Source of the DNA: CAWAHD01 sp963781785
GTDB taxonomy: Bacteria; Planctomycetota; Planctomycetia; Isosphaerales; Isosphaeraceae
Length of the DNA stretch: 64,000 nucleotides
NCBI GenBank assembly: GCA_963781785.1
Contig: CAWAHD010000005.1
Location: forward strand, 2,108,001-2,172,000
Reading direction: 5' to 3'
Of this stretch, positions 34,447 to 44,431 are shown one piece after another (position 1 is the stretch's first letter; every line of letters begins with the position of its first letter). Below the pieces are notes generated by a model. That model was not told the origin of the DNA and searched no databases. It saw only the letters and a program-made list of their open reading frames with translations. Both the position numbers and the translations under genes were made by a program.

Positions 34447-36078
34447 AGACATCTCAGATCATCGCCGTGTTCGCCGGATCGGCGTTGCTCGTCCCCTTGC
34501 TCTCGGCCGGCGCCAGGCGCAACCTGGCAGCGCAGCCAGAGGCCGCGCCGCAGGCGCGCGCTCGGCCGGATATCGCGCATCCGGCGCGGCGGCGAACCTC
34601 AAGGGCAGCCCCTCGATGAGCCGGCCGGCGACCGGCGGCCAGGGCATCCAGCGGCCGGGCGGCGGGACCGCCGGCATCCAGCGCCCAAACGCGGGACAGA
34701 CCGGTGGCACACAGATGCCCAACCCCCCAGGCGCCGGCGGTATCCAGCGACCGGGCGCCGCTGCGCCCGGTGGAATTCAGCGCCCCGGTACGGCTCTGCC
34801 CGGTGGAATCCAACGGCCGAGCACCGGAGGCACCGGCGGCATCCAACGCCCGAATGCAGGTGACACAGGCGGAATTCAACGGCCGAACGCCGGAGGCATC
34901 GGCGGCATCCAGCGCCCGAATGCGGGTAACCCAGCGGGAATTGAGCGGCCCAGCGCCGGAGGCACCGGCGGCATCCAGCGCCCGAATACCGGAGGGTCGA
35001 GTGGCATCGAGCGCCCCGGCGGGGCCAATTCCGGCGGCTCCTCGAATCAAGCCCTCCATGATTTCCTCGGCACGGGCGGGTCGACGCCAGGCCGTACCGA
35101 CCGCCTTCCGGAAGGGATACAGCGTCCGGGTGCAGGTCAGTCGACTGGAATCGAGCGCCCAGGCCTCGGCGCGCCGCAGCAGCACCGAGCCAGTCGACGG
35201 GAGCGGGCCTCGGCGGGCGCATCAACTCCGGCGATCGCACGAACGTCGCAACAGGCGCGCGCACGAATGTCGGCATCGGCGGTAATACCACGAATGTCAA
35301 TGTCGGCAATGTCAACGTCGGTAATCAAGTCAGCTACGCCAACAACCGCCAGGCGTGGGTCTCCCAGCGCCAGAACTGGGGAAACAACGTCCGCACCGGC
35401 GTCGGCCCTCGATATAACAACGTCTTCACCGCCTCGTACTATCGCGGAGGAGTCGTCACCGGGGGCTACAACTATTACGGCGGCTGGGCCAGCCGCGGTG
35501 CCTACTACGCTTGGAGCCCCGTCACCTGGGCGGCGATGGGTGCCTTCATGGGCGGTCGCTGGGCGACCGCGCAACCCGTGTACTACGCGTACGGACAGGG
35601 CGGCAACGTCTATTACGAGAACAACGTCGTCTATGTGAATGGCCAGTCGGCGGGCACACCCGAACAGTACTACCAGCAAGCTCAAGCACTTGCCGCTGCG
35701 GCGCCGCCGGCCGATCAAATCAACGGCCAGCAAGAGGACTGGCTTCCTCTGGGTGTCTTCGCGCTCACGTCCGAAGACACGGGAGATTCGCAGGCGGTCG
35801 TGCAACTGGCGGTGAACAAGCAGGGCGTGATCGCCGGTACGTACTACAACGAAGCCCATGAGGTCAGCCGGCCGGTCCAGGGAACCGTCGATGCGAACAC
35901 TCAGCGTGCGGCCATGACTTTCGCCGACAACAAGAATACAGACCGCGTTCTTGAGACCAGCATCAACAACCTGACCGGAGACGAGGCGCCGGCGCTCCTC
36001 CACTTCGGTGCGGAGCAGTCTCAGCCGGCATTGCTGGTCCGACTGAAACAACCGGAGGGTCCCGCTCCGACTCAATGA
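34443..36078 (+). pseudogene. Secreted GIQRP-repeat protein, broken by two frameshifts
   Basis: Three frames each hold one part of what looks like one protein of about 545 residues. The first (34443 to about 34600) holds a signal peptide. The second (about 34600-35175) holds at least ten units of the form GGIQRPNAGGTGG, a 39-base period. The third (about 35175-36078) holds a Tyr/Asn-rich stretch (ASYYRGGVVTGGYNYYGG) and a C-terminal beta domain. Each change of frame equals loss of one base. A repetitive, secreted, mucin-like architecture followed by a folded domain is common in planctomycetes. It is coupled to the upstream gene by an ATGA overlap. Confidence 0.7.
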
Positions 36079-36355
36079 GCGAGTGCCGCTTGGCGGCTGG
36101 CGAAAGAGCACGTCACTCCGCAGCCAACCTTCACGAACGAATGCAGCAAGCGTTGATTTGACAGGCGCCGAACGGCGCCCTACGCTCCATTGGGGAGAGT
36201 GTGTTCCGTTCGGTCGGAAGACACGATCACTCCCGCGTGCCGCGTCGCGAGGAAGTTCCACGCTCGAATGTTCGAGCACGGCCGATCCGACATGCCATCG
36301 ACCGCCCGGTCGGTCCGGGAAGATCGACCGTCCACCTCGCCTCCGAGGAAGAGAC

Positions 36356-36799
36356 ATGGGCTCCGCTCGCCACTCGATCGGGTTTCAAATCGGCCGCCGA
36401 GCGCCGGGGGCGTTCGACCGTCGCCGGAGCTGTCGCTACGGAGTGATGTTCCCTGACGCCCTCCTCGGGTGGTCCGAAGGGACGAGCTTGATCGAGTTAC
36501 CGGCTCGACTACTCGACCTCTCCTTGCAGGGCTGCATGCTCGAGCTGCGGAAGCGTCCCGCCAGAACCCCTCAGCAGCCGGTCGCGGTTCGTTCCCTGGC
36601 CGACTCGTCGGCAGAATGGGTCGCAGGCGTCGTCGTCTCGGTCCGGAAGCCGCTCATCAAACCCTGCCGGATCCGGATCGTCTTTCGCGAAGCCTTCCCG
36701 TACCAGTTATTCAAAAAGCTGGTCTACGGCACCGAAGACCTTCGCGCATCGAGCCACAACGGGGGCCCGGCGCACGAGCAGGATCATTACTGGAAGTGA
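36356..36799 (+). CDS. PilZ-like domain protein
   Basis: A 147-residue protein. An Arg-rich start (FDRRRSCRYGVMFP) recalls the RxxxR c-di-GMP-binding motif of PilZ domains. LLDLSLQGCMLELRKRPA matches the D/NxSxxG segment, with L-S-L-Q-G in place of the usual N-S-x-G-G. Strands VAVRSL and EWVAGVVVSVRKPL follow. This supports a divergent PilZ domain that may have weak or no c-di-GMP binding. The ATG at 36356 has GAGGAAGAG just upstream. It stands alone, convergent with the CpaE-like gene. Confidence 0.6.
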   Translation: MGSARHSIGFQIGRRAPGAFDRRRSCRYGVMFPDALLGWSEGTSLIELPARLLDLSLQGCMLELRKRPARTPQQPVAVRSLADSSAEWVAGVVVSVRKPLIKPCRIRIVFREAFPYQLFKKLVYGTEDLRASSHNGGPAHEQDHYWK

Positions 36800-36810
36800 G
36801 TGCTCTATGG

Positions 36811-38030
36811 CTATGGAGCCACGGCGGCCCTGCCGTTGCGCTGCGCTTTCTCTGGCCGCTTGAGCGCGTTCAAGAACCGGCCGAAGAACCCATGGCCATT
36901 TTGCTCGGCAGACTGGCCGTCGCGGCCGAGTATCTCGTACATCAGCCGGTCGAGATCGCTGAGCATCCGCGTCCCGGCGCGACCACACGCAGGGGACGAC
37001 CCTTGTTGACCGCAAGATTGGCGGCATGGAAGTCGTTCGTGACCGTGAGAACGCGGGCGATGCCCAGCATCTCTTTGACTTCTTCGCAGGTGAAACCCTT
37101 CATCGAAGGGTCGTAGCGGTTGAGCACGACCCAGAGCGAATGCACCACCCGCTCCTCGCTCAATGACCCGCAGAAGAGCGTGAGTGACTTGATCGAAGGA
37201 ATCGTCTGATTGGCAACCACGATCACCTGGTCGCACGCCTTGAGGACCTCGAATTCGAGCTCGTCGAACGTCCCGGGCATGTCGAGCACGGTCACTTCCG
37301 TGAGCTTTTTCAAGCATCCGACGATCTTGACGAGGTATTCGGGAACGACGGAAGGAATCGAGTTCAGCTCCTGAGGGCCAGCGAGAATCCTCAGCCTGTC
37401 CGTGACGGGAACCAGCGTCTTTTCGATCAGGAAATCGTCGACGCGCTGGATCTCACGGATCAAATGCGGCAGGGTGAAGCGAGGCTGGACATCCAGCATC
37501 GACGCGAGTGATCCCATCTGGAGAGTCAGCTCTGCCAGGATTGTATCCCGCGCGAGTTTCTCGGCGATTTCGTAGGCGAGATTGACGGCGACGGTCGTCG
37601 CCCCGCTCCCACCGGCTGCGCCGGTGACAGCCACAACGTGCCGGTCCAGAGAGTCTCTGTCGGCGTGCGACCCGATCACATCGAGCGCTTTCTGGAGATC
37701 GGCGGGGTCGAGCGGCAGGGGCACGACCTGGATGGCACCGGCACGGTTCACTTGCAGGAAGTCGTCGGTCTTCTGGCCGGGCAGGAGCGCCAGGATCGGC
37801 CAGCCGCTCAGGTCGGACGTCAATCGCCGGATGGTGTCGGCTTCGCAGTCCGCGCCGATCTGCACGACAAGCACCCGGGCCTGCTTCCTGTAGTGGCGAA
37901 GGCAGTCAATCGCCATGTGCGCCGACTGGAACTCGCACTCAACCTCAAGCCCCGCGTTGGCCAGCTCGTCCCGCAACATGGGAACGAGACCCTCCTGGAT
38001 TCCCACAAGTACCACATTCAATGAAATCAT
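36811..38030 (-). CDS. CpaE/TadZ-like ATPase, with a C-terminal frameshift
   Basis: The N-terminal 115 residues form an atypical receiver domain (ISLNVVLVGIQEGLVPMLRDEL). A MinD/ParA-type ATPase follows, with the deviant Walker A GAAGGSGATTVAVNLA near residues 132-147, VTVLDMPGTFDELEFE as Walker B, and LWVVLNRYDPSMKG. This is the CpaE/TadZ layout, which localises Tad pilus machinery. The frame ends early at 36942, but the natural tail GTRMLSDLDRLMYEILGRD continues in the next frame to 36811; one missing base in the C-run at 36973-36975 explains it. No other tad genes are in the window. Confidence 0.8.
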
Positions 38031-38339
38031 GCGCGGATTCTCTCGCAACATCGGACTTGGGCGGTGACGAATCGCACCAGGCCCGGGTCGATCACTCTTT
38101 TGATCTCGCCAAAAGGAGTATAGGACAGGATTGGCGAACTTGCCGGAGGACGTGCGATGGCCATGAAGTTGTTGGGGCCCGGGAAGCTAATGGTCCGCAA
38201 CGGGTCGATTCTGTACAATCGTTGCGATCAGCCCGCGGAGAGCCACGCTTAGCACGGAATTCATTCCGTTGCTCCCCGTAGAACGGAATTCATTGGAATG
38301 ACGATGGCCGAAGGACGACCATCTCAGGAGCCGACGGTC
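38031..38339. other. Divergent intergenic region with a palindrome
   Basis: About 309 bases between the CpaE-like gene and the small secreted protein gene. It contains ACGGAATTCATTCCGT at 38254-38269, a palindrome with seven-base arms and a two-base centre. The left two thirds repeats as ACGGAATTCATT at 38283-38294. This may be an operator for one of the flanking genes. No gene is evident. Confidence 0.5.
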
Positions 38340-38666
38340 ATGACACGATCGACGCTCGTGCTCGCGGGCATTATCGCGGTTGCGGTCCTTGGAATCGCCC
38401 AGGCTGACGGGCCAACGGCCGGCAAGTCCACTGGGAGGATCATCGACGGCCAGGTCGTCGATCTCGATGGGGCTCCGATCGCAAACGCGCTGGTCCTGTT
38501 TGGCCCCGCCGACCACTTCCCCAGATTCACCCAGGAGGGCACAGCACGCACCGATGCGAAGGGACACTATCACACTGACCTGACCAAATATGATCACGAC
38601 CGGCTCGAGAAACTCGTCGGCTCCCTCCTGGGCAAACCTCCGGATCGCCGCCCAGACGAGGGATGA
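38340..38666 (+). CDS. Small secreted carboxypeptidase-regulatory-like protein
   Basis: A 108-residue protein with a signal peptide (RSTLVLAGIIAVAVLGIAQA). One beta-sandwich repeat follows, GRIIDGQVVDLDGAPIANALVLFGPADHF and TDAKGHYHTDL, the standard wording of carboxypeptidase-regulatory-like domains. It ends soon after the domain, shorter than most such proteins, so it may be a minimal single-domain binder or a truncation. The ATG at 38340 has AGGAG about ten bases upstream. Confidence 0.65.
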   Translation: MTRSTLVLAGIIAVAVLGIAQADGPTAGKSTGRIIDGQVVDLDGAPIANALVLFGPADHFPRFTQEGTARTDAKGHYHTDLTKYDHDRLEKLVGSLLGKPPDRRPDEG

Positions 38667-38709
38667 AAGGCGACCGTCCGATTTAAGTGAGCATTCATGG
38701 GACCGCGCC

Positions 38710-38901
38710 ATGCCATTGCCGAGGATGACGACGCGAAGGTGGATGGTTGTCACGGCGGTCGTGGCTGTGGATTGCGCCGGAATGTTCTGTGGCTCCGATC
38801 GCTTGATGGTCTTTTGTGTTGTGGTGACCGCGGCGGCGCCCGTACTGATCACGATCGCGGTCATGGCTCATCGACTCGGTCCTGACGTCTTCTGGCGGTG
38901 A
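38710..38901 (+). CDS. Small membrane protein of the MTTRRWM type
   Basis: A 63-residue protein opening PLPRMTTRRWMVVTAVVAVD, followed by a second hydrophobic stretch (LMVFCVVVTAAAPVLITIAVM). The phrase PRMTTRRWM-VV is a recurrent N-terminal membrane anchor in Isosphaeraceae proteins. Two short membrane helices are likely. Function unknown. It lies between two secreted-protein genes on the same strand. Confidence 0.55.
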   Translation: MPLPRMTTRRWMVVTAVVAVDCAGMFCGSDRLMVFCVVVTAAAPVLITIAVMAHRLGPDVFWR

Positions 38902-38958
38902 TGACCCCTACGGGTCGTGTGGTCGCATGATCGATGCAGGGAAGTGAGCTCGTCACCG

Positions 38959-39975
38959 ATGAAACGACGAATCCTTTACTGGACTTTCGCGGCTCTGCTA
39001 GTCGTCACATCTGCTGGCGTCGTGCTCATCCTCGGATCCCGGTCGTTCCTCGGCGTCGCGGCCAATCCGGAGACTCCGTCGCGACCCGCGGATTCCAAAT
39101 CCGCCGGGCCTTCCGATCGGGGCGAATCGATCGATGTCGACGATCCCGTGCGTCCGCTCCGTCCAATTCATAGACTGCCTGCTGCACCTCCAAATCCCGA
39201 GGCGGTTGCTCTCGCCGAAGAATTCATACAATCGTTGGAATCGGTCCTTGAGACCGACACGCAACGACTGGAGGTCCTCTTTTCATCCGGGGACTCCGCA
39301 ATCGACGGATACCTGAAGGGCGTGCAGCTCCAGCTTTTTCTGAAAAGGATGGCTGCTGATGCGCGCACGATAAAACATCATTCCGATATCATGGATCAGA
39401 CAGCGTCTTCCCTGCGAAGCAATTACGAGAAGCGGCGGAGCCACGTAGTCCGATGTGTCCAGCAAGTCGAACAGGATCAGGAAGGTCTGCTCGATTCAAG
39501 GATCAAAATGCTCGAGCGGCCCAATCGCGAGACGACTTCCCAAGGGACGAGCGGACTCGAGATCGAGCGACTGGAAGCCAGGATTCGCTGTTATGGTGAG
39601 CTTCTCGACCTTGTTCGCGACCACAACGACAAGCTCCTCGGGTTTTTTCACACGGCGACTCGCTGTACCGAGCGCCCCGACCTGCAAGCGCTGACAGAGG
39701 GATCGTTGGGATCTGTTGAGGCTTGTGACGAGGCGACGAGAGCGATTGGTGCGCCGCGCGATATTTTGGGCGGACTTGCTCTCAAGCTTCTCGAGGACTA
39801 TCGGTTTTTCCTGCAGAAGATCCAGACGTGGCAAGGAAAGGGGGCAGACGCTGGGTTGAGGCTCTACAAAGAGAACGAACGACGAAGCTCCGGAGCCAAA
39901 GGCGAGAAATCGGCTCCGAACGGCACCGGCGGTCCGGCCGGTCCCCAAGCCAAAGGGAAGGGCGGGAAGCGGTGA
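38959..39975 (+). CDS. Exported or membrane-anchored coiled-coil protein
   Basis: A 338-residue protein with an N-terminal membrane segment (RRILYWTFAALLVVTSAGVVLIL). A disordered Pro/Ser stretch is followed by a long helical region (about residues 80-300) rich in Glu, Arg and Leu with heptad-like spacing. The C-terminus is Lys/Gly-rich (GPQAKGKGGKR). No family is recognised. Its TGA overlaps the GTG start of the transglutaminase-like gene (39972-39975), which suggests that the two proteins work together at the envelope. Confidence 0.65.
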   Translation: MKRRILYWTFAALLVVTSAGVVLILGSRSFLGVAANPETPSRPADSKSAGPSDRGESIDVDDPVRPLRPIHRLPAAPPNPEAVALAEEFIQSLESVLETDTQRLEVLFSSGDSAIDGYLKGVQLQLFLKRMAADARTIKHHSDIMDQTASSLRSNYEKRRSHVVRCVQQVEQDQEGLLDSRIKMLERPNRETTSQGTSGLEIERLEARIRCYGELLDLVRDHNDKLLGFFHTATRCTERPDLQALTEGSLGSVEACDEATRAIGAPRDILGGLALKLLEDYRFFLQKIQTWQGKGADAGLRLYKENERRSSGAKGEKSAPNGTGGPAGPQAKGKGGKR

Positions 39976-40985
39976 ATCAGAGCATCCACGGCGCACTGAC
40001 GACGTTATCAATCGTGCTGACCCTCGCCGCAAACGCCCAGGCCCAGCGCCTGCCGCCGGATGTCGTCGTCTCGAATCCCCAGGTGTACGAGGTCACCATC
40101 ACGACAAAGTTCGTGGTGCCCGAGAACGCAAGGAACCTGAGTGGCCTTGGAGTCTGGCACGCGCTGCCGACGGCACGCCCCTGGGACGGATTGGACCGAA
40201 CACTCGGCGCATCGGCGATCACCTACGAGCCGAACAGCGGTCGTATCCAGCACCTCGCGACGAGCGAATCCCAGAACGTGTTCTGGGAACTGCGCGACGA
40301 GCTGAAAGCCGGGAAGACTCTCGAGTTCATGAGCCGGTTTCGCGTGCGCTCGGCGGATCGCACTCTCGACCTCAAACGGTCGACCGCCAAGTGGTCAGAC
40401 TATCATCATAATCTCGATGAAATCACGCCATCGGTCGATGTCGATCTCGACGCGATCGTCGACCGGATCAAGGCCGGCCATCCGCCGGCCGAAGCGGCTC
40501 TGGAGATTTGCAAGTGGATCACCGAACACATCAAGTACGACGCGTCCGTCCCCTTTGGCACTCGTGACCTGGCCTCGATCCTGAATAACCAGAAAGGCCA
40601 TTGCGGCCACCAGATGACGGTGTTTGAAGCGATGTGCGTCCGAGCCGGAATTCCGACGAGAACCGTCGTGGGACTGAACCTGAACACTCCGGGGGGCGTC
40701 GGCGCCCTGCACAGGATTCGAGCGGATTTTCAGAACCAGCACACGTGGGCACAGGTTTATCTGCCCGGCTCGGGCTGGGTCGAGATCGACCCCGGCCAGG
40801 GGCGGAGTGCCTATTCCCTTCCAGCGCAGCTCATCCAGAACAACAACGATTTTCAGAACTACGTAGTCTGGGTGTGCGAAAACGGGATATGGAAGCAGCC
40901 GGATTGGGAATACCGCGGCGGCAATTGGTATTCCCCGTACGGCATTGAGAATCACAGAACGTTTCGGAAGATCGATGGGCGGTGA
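39972..40985 (+). CDS. Exported transglutaminase-like protein
   Basis: A 337-residue protein from a GTG overlapping the previous stop, with a signal peptide ending ANAQAQ. The papain-like triad of the transglutaminase-core superfamily is visible. Cys is near residue 211 in KGHCGHQMTVFEAMCVRAGIPTRTV, His near 257 in QHTWAQVYLPGSGWVEIDPGQG, and Asp is in that same segment. Such enzymes are usually proteases or amidases of peptidoglycan or protein crosslinks. The N-terminal 170 residues form a beta domain (VYEVTITTKFVVPENA). GTGA coupling links it to the coiled-coil protein. Confidence 0.88.
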   Translation: MNQSIHGALTTLSIVLTLAANAQAQRLPPDVVVSNPQVYEVTITTKFVVPENARNLSGLGVWHALPTARPWDGLDRTLGASAITYEPNSGRIQHLATSESQNVFWELRDELKAGKTLEFMSRFRVRSADRTLDLKRSTAKWSDYHHNLDEITPSVDVDLDAIVDRIKAGHPPAEAALEICKWITEHIKYDASVPFGTRDLASILNNQKGHCGHQMTVFEAMCVRAGIPTRTVVGLNLNTPGGVGALHRIRADFQNQHTWAQVYLPGSGWVEIDPGQGRSAYSLPAQLIQNNNDFQNYVVWVCENGIWKQPDWEYRGGNWYSPYGIENHRTFRKIDGR

Positions 40986-41078
40986 CCGCCGCGGATTGAC
41001 GACGATTGTCGCGGGTCAGACGAAGACAGCACTCGCTTCGAACGACCGCCTCGCTACGGTCTCACGCTACGAACCGCG

Positions 41079-41856
41079 TCACTCCTGCGAAAACCACCAG
41101 TCGAAGTAAGTCGCACGGCTGTGGTTCTCGGCACCGGTGAACTCGAAATTCCAAGCGTCCTTTCCTTTCCACGTGCAACGGATGGGAGGCGCTCGCCTCG
41201 GGGGCAAACGCGTATTGCCACTCATGCCCGCTCTTGCCGGGTCGCGCTTCAAGCAGCAGGTACACCTCGGGGTCCGTCGTCAGAACGAACCCGAACACGG
41301 CGCCGTCGATCACATCCGAGCCCGGCTTGCCATAACGGTAAAGCGGCTTGGCGAGCGCTCGGAGTTTGTGCCAGGTCTTGAGCTCGAGGTTCATCTCCGC
41401 CTTGAATCCGTCGACAAGCTCGCGCATCTGGCGCAGCCGTCGCTCGGGAGTGTCGGCCGGCGTGGGCGCTCCGGGAACAGGCATGAACTCGACTCCGGAT
41501 CGCGTCGGATTCCAGACTCGGCCCGCCGTCAGTGGGTTCGTGGACAGCGACGAGAATGCCTGGTGCCAGCTCCCGGAAGTCGTCCGGTACACCTGCACGG
41601 CGGCGACCGGCCGGTCGCTCGCGTCCAGCCAGAAGAAGATGGTCCCGTCGCTGACGGTCCCCACGCTGTTGGTGAACCGCATCGCCGGCTCGGGCAACAG
41701 ACGGAACGTGACATTCGGGTCGTCTGCGAGCCTCAGCACATGCACGGCCACCGACTTCTTCATGAACTCGAGTCGCTCCGCCGACTCCTTGGCCACTTCC
41801 GGCGCGCGCGACTGTTCCTGGCCGAGAAGACTGAGCATGAGCATCAAGGTTGCCAT
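41079..41856 (-). CDS. Hypothetical protein, with a frameshift near its C-terminus
   Basis: About 258 residues. It opens MATLMLMLSLLGQEQSRAP, with a GAAGGGGG site upstream. A beta-rich body follows (VFGFVLTTDPEVYLLLEARPG, WLDASDRPVAAVQVYRTTSGSWHQAF). The frame in use gives an odd Arg-rich tail to 41062. In the next frame the natural end TWKGKDAWNFEFTGAENHSR, then ATYFDWWFSQE, stops at 41079-41081. A one-base shift between about 41165 and 41200 is needed to join them. The family seems common in planctomycetes but I cannot name it. Confidence 0.7.
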
Positions 41857-42049
41857 CGGGTCGCCCCCTTCAAGACTTTGCCGCCACCCTGCTCCGATTC
41901 GAACCGGTACCTGCGGCAATCAAGCTACAGGACAACTGTAGTATCCATTTCCCCGTCCGGGTGTTCAAGATCGCGCAGTCCCCGGAGCGCAGCCAAATCC
42001 GCAAAATCGGTCAAGCGGTGGATCGTCGGGTGCAGTAGACTTTCCCCTC

Positions 42050-42565
42050 ATGCGATCCAATACCGAAGAAGACTACAAAGCCCGGATGCTCCGCGTGCTG
42101 GTCTTTATCCAGGACCACCTGGACGAGACGATCTCGCTCGATGACCTTGCCAAGGTCGCCCACTTTTCTCCCTATCACTTCCACCGATTGTTTCGCGGAC
42201 TGATCGGCGAATCGGTCATGGGATTTATCCGACGCCCGCAGATACTCGGCATCGTCCATGACGACCCCGAGGTGACGCCGGCGGACAAGGTCCGCTACGA
42301 CGCATGTATCGTCGTGAATGAACGCGTTCAACCCGAAGCGGACGTGGGCGTTCAGGAAGTGGCTGGTGAGTTCGCCGTGGCAACCCACCGGGGGCCGTAT
42401 GACACGCTCGGCCGGACTTACGCCCGGCTCTGCGGCCACTGGCTGCCGGCCTCCGGACGAGAGCTCAAGTCCGCGCCGGCCGTCGAAATCTACCGCAACT
42501 CGCCGATGAATACCCCGCCGGATGACCTTCTGACCGACATTCATCTGCCGCTTTTGCCGGAGTGA
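42050..42565 (+). CDS. AraC/GyrI-type regulator with a large in-frame internal deletion
   Basis: A 171-residue protein. Residues 1-63 are the first half of an AraC DNA-binding domain (HLDETISLDDLAKVAHFSPYHFHRLFRGLIGESVMGFIRR). At residue 63 the text jumps straight to PQILGIVHDDPEVTPADKVRYDACIVV, the middle of a GyrI-like effector domain, and runs to the usual end. Typical members are near 290-330 residues. The second helix-turn-helix, the linker and the start of the GyrI domain are therefore missing without a frame change. It probably cannot bind DNA normally. GGTCAAGCG upstream resembles the usual leader of these genes. Confidence 0.8.
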   Translation: MRSNTEEDYKARMLRVLVFIQDHLDETISLDDLAKVAHFSPYHFHRLFRGLIGESVMGFIRRPQILGIVHDDPEVTPADKVRYDACIVVNERVQPEADVGVQEVAGEFAVATHRGPYDTLGRTYARLCGHWLPASGRELKSAPAVEIYRNSPMNTPPDDLLTDIHLPLLPE

Positions 42566-42705
42566 GTCCGGGAGGAAAGGAGCAAAGGCGGACCACTTCC
42601 TCATGAGTGACCCGCCTGAGGGATTTGCTGAGCTTTTGCTGGGGTTCCTCCCAGAGGATCGGACCCCAGCGGAATGATTTCCCTTCTAGGAGCAATATCG
42701 CATCG

Positions 42706-43749
42706 TCACGACACGGCCTTCATCTGGCGCCTCTTTTTGTAAGTCACGCCCGCGACGCCCATGAGGCCGATGCCCAATAGCGCCAGCGAAGCTGGCTCCG
42801 GAACACTCTGAACGGCGACGAAACCCTCGGCCAGACCGTTGGAATTGACGAAGAACCCGGTGATCTCGCCCGAGTTGTTGATGCCCGTGATCTGGGTGGT
42901 CACGATGCCGCCGACCGATACCGCATCGGGGTCGTTCAAGTACGAGTAGGTGTTGGTGTTGGAGTTGTACAGCAGCCCGAACTGGTCGCCGTTGGCGTCC
43001 TGCACGTAGCCCGCCACGATGCCGTGGTCATTGATTCCCAGAAGCTGCACGGTGAAAAACGTCTGACCAGCCGGTACGGTCGGGTCTGGGACAAGGGTGT
43101 ACTTGCCCGTGTTGCTGTTGTACAGGAAGCCATGCTGCGGCTCGTTGCCGTCGACCGGCGTCGTGGTGTTGTCGGTGGAGTAAAACCCCGCGACGATTCC
43201 ATGGTTGTTGATCCCCTGGGCATTCACGGCCAGCACGCCGCCCACAGGTGACACGGGCATGAGCGTGGTATAGGCGCCGTCGTTATACAGAAAGCCCGGA
43301 GTCAGCGAGCCGTTGCTCGTGGTGTACTGGCCCACAATCAACCCGCCGTTGTTGATCCCGGCTGCCACCTCGGACGTCGCTCCGCTTGCAGGAGTCAACA
43401 TGGAGAGATTCTGGTAGTTGTTAAAGAGCAAGAACGCCTGACCATTCACCGTGCCGACGACCTGGTTGCTGTCGTTGATGCCATTGGCCATGGCGGACGT
43501 CGAGCCGCCGATGTTCAGGATCGTCGGCGTGCCGGGCGGTCCGGCAAAGTTGGTAATCGCGCCGCTGTTACTCACCCCGAATCCGACAACCGAGCCGTTG
43601 TTGTTGATGCCGTTGATCGTTGTGCCAGCGGCACCCTGTGGCGACCCCAAGCTGAAGTTGGTGAAGATGTATCCCGCCTGTGCCGGGGACGCCAACATCG
43701 CAAACGCCAACCCAAAGAGTGCAGTGATACTGCGCATGGGTCTAATCAT
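42706..43749 (-). CDS. PEP-CTERM protein with HAF-type repeats
   Basis: A 347-residue exported protein. A signal peptide spans about residues 5-25 (RSITALFGLAFAMLASPAQA). The body has six or more units like GINNNGSVVGFG, GINDSNQVVG, GINNGGLIVGQY, GINNHGIVAGFY, GINDHGIVAGYV and GINNSGEITGFF, the extracellular HAF repeat. The C-terminus VPEPASLALLGIGLMGVAGVTYKKRR is a full PEP-CTERM sorting signal: motif, hydrophobic helix, basic tail. It should be processed by an exosortase encoded elsewhere and sent to the cell surface or matrix. GGGAGGG precedes the ATG at 43749. Confidence 0.9.
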   Translation of the reverse strand: MIRPMRSITALFGLAFAMLASPAQAGYIFTNFSLGSPQGAAGTTINGINNNGSVVGFGVSNSGAITNFAGPPGTPTILNIGGSTSAMANGINDSNQVVGTVNGQAFLLFNNYQNLSMLTPASGATSEVAAGINNGGLIVGQYTTSNGSLTPGFLYNDGAYTTLMPVSPVGGVLAVNAQGINNHGIVAGFYSTDNTTTPVDGNEPQHGFLYNSNTGKYTLVPDPTVPAGQTFFTVQLLGINDHGIVAGYVQDANGDQFGLLYNSNTNTYSYLNDPDAVSVGGIVTTQITGINNSGEITGFFVNSNGLAEGFVAVQSVPEPASLALLGIGLMGVAGVTYKKRRQMKAVS

Positions 43750-44048
43750 CGCTGCATGCCCTCCCGTTGCCCTGCCATCACAATTGTGGCCGATCACGCA
43801 ACCGGCCTCGACGAAGCCCGATCGCTCTCAACCGAGGTGGTTCGTTCACGTCGGCGCGAGTTCTCTCAGGAGGGAATGGCCAATGCGATCCGATACAGAC
43901 AGAAATGGCCAAGGTGTTTCAAAAAAACAACGCTGGCCCAGCATCCAGGGATTCCGCTCGGGCGGCGGTTCTCGTGGAGGCGAGTGAAGTTCGCGGAAGC
44001 TGGCGAGTGATGCGCTCGAGATTGGATTCGATCAGCGAATGCACGCAT

Positions 44049-44333
44049 TCATCGCGGTCGCCGCGGACGCCGGCTTTTCAGTACCGACCAGCGCTCCTGC
44101 GAGAGGTGCGTCTTCCAGAACACTTGTCCGGTGATTCGATCGGCCGCCGCCAGGCAGCAGACGATGACAATGATGCCCGGTAGAAGCCGGTCTACCGTTC
44201 GGTATGTGCCGTCCGGCTGCCGCCCATCAGCGGGGAGCACGTATTCGAGAAGGGACTGGGCTGGGATCAGGAGCATGAGCGTCAAGAGAATGACACTGAA
44301 TGCAAACGCCGTTTTCAAGAACAAGTTCTTCAT
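44049..44333 (-). CDS. Small two-helix membrane protein
   Basis: A 94-residue protein with helix 1 at residues 6-26 (KTAFAFSVILLTLMLLIPAQ) and helix 2 near residues 50-66 (LLPGIIVIVCCLAAADR), ending in an Arg-rich tail. No family is recognised. It is upstream of the PEP-CTERM gene on the same strand with a gap of about 300 bases that shows no gene, so cotranscription is uncertain. Confidence 0.6.
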   Translation of the reverse strand: MKNLFLKTAFAFSVILLTLMLLIPAQSLLEYVLPADGRQPDGTYRTVDRLLPGIIVIVCCLAAADRITGQVFWKTHLSQERWSVLKSRRPRRPR

Positions 44334-44431
44334 TCTGACACCTCCGATCGCGCCCCGCTCATGAGTCCATCGTGCTGGCGGTCTCCGTCCTCATGCGGGC
44401 GGCACGCGATCAGTTAGCCGGACTGATCTTG

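Noticed and set aside
34640..35030. Regular 39-base repeats that could be mistaken for a CRISPR array
   Set aside because: The period is a multiple of three and every unit codes for GGIQRP-type peptide; there are no unique spacers of constant length.
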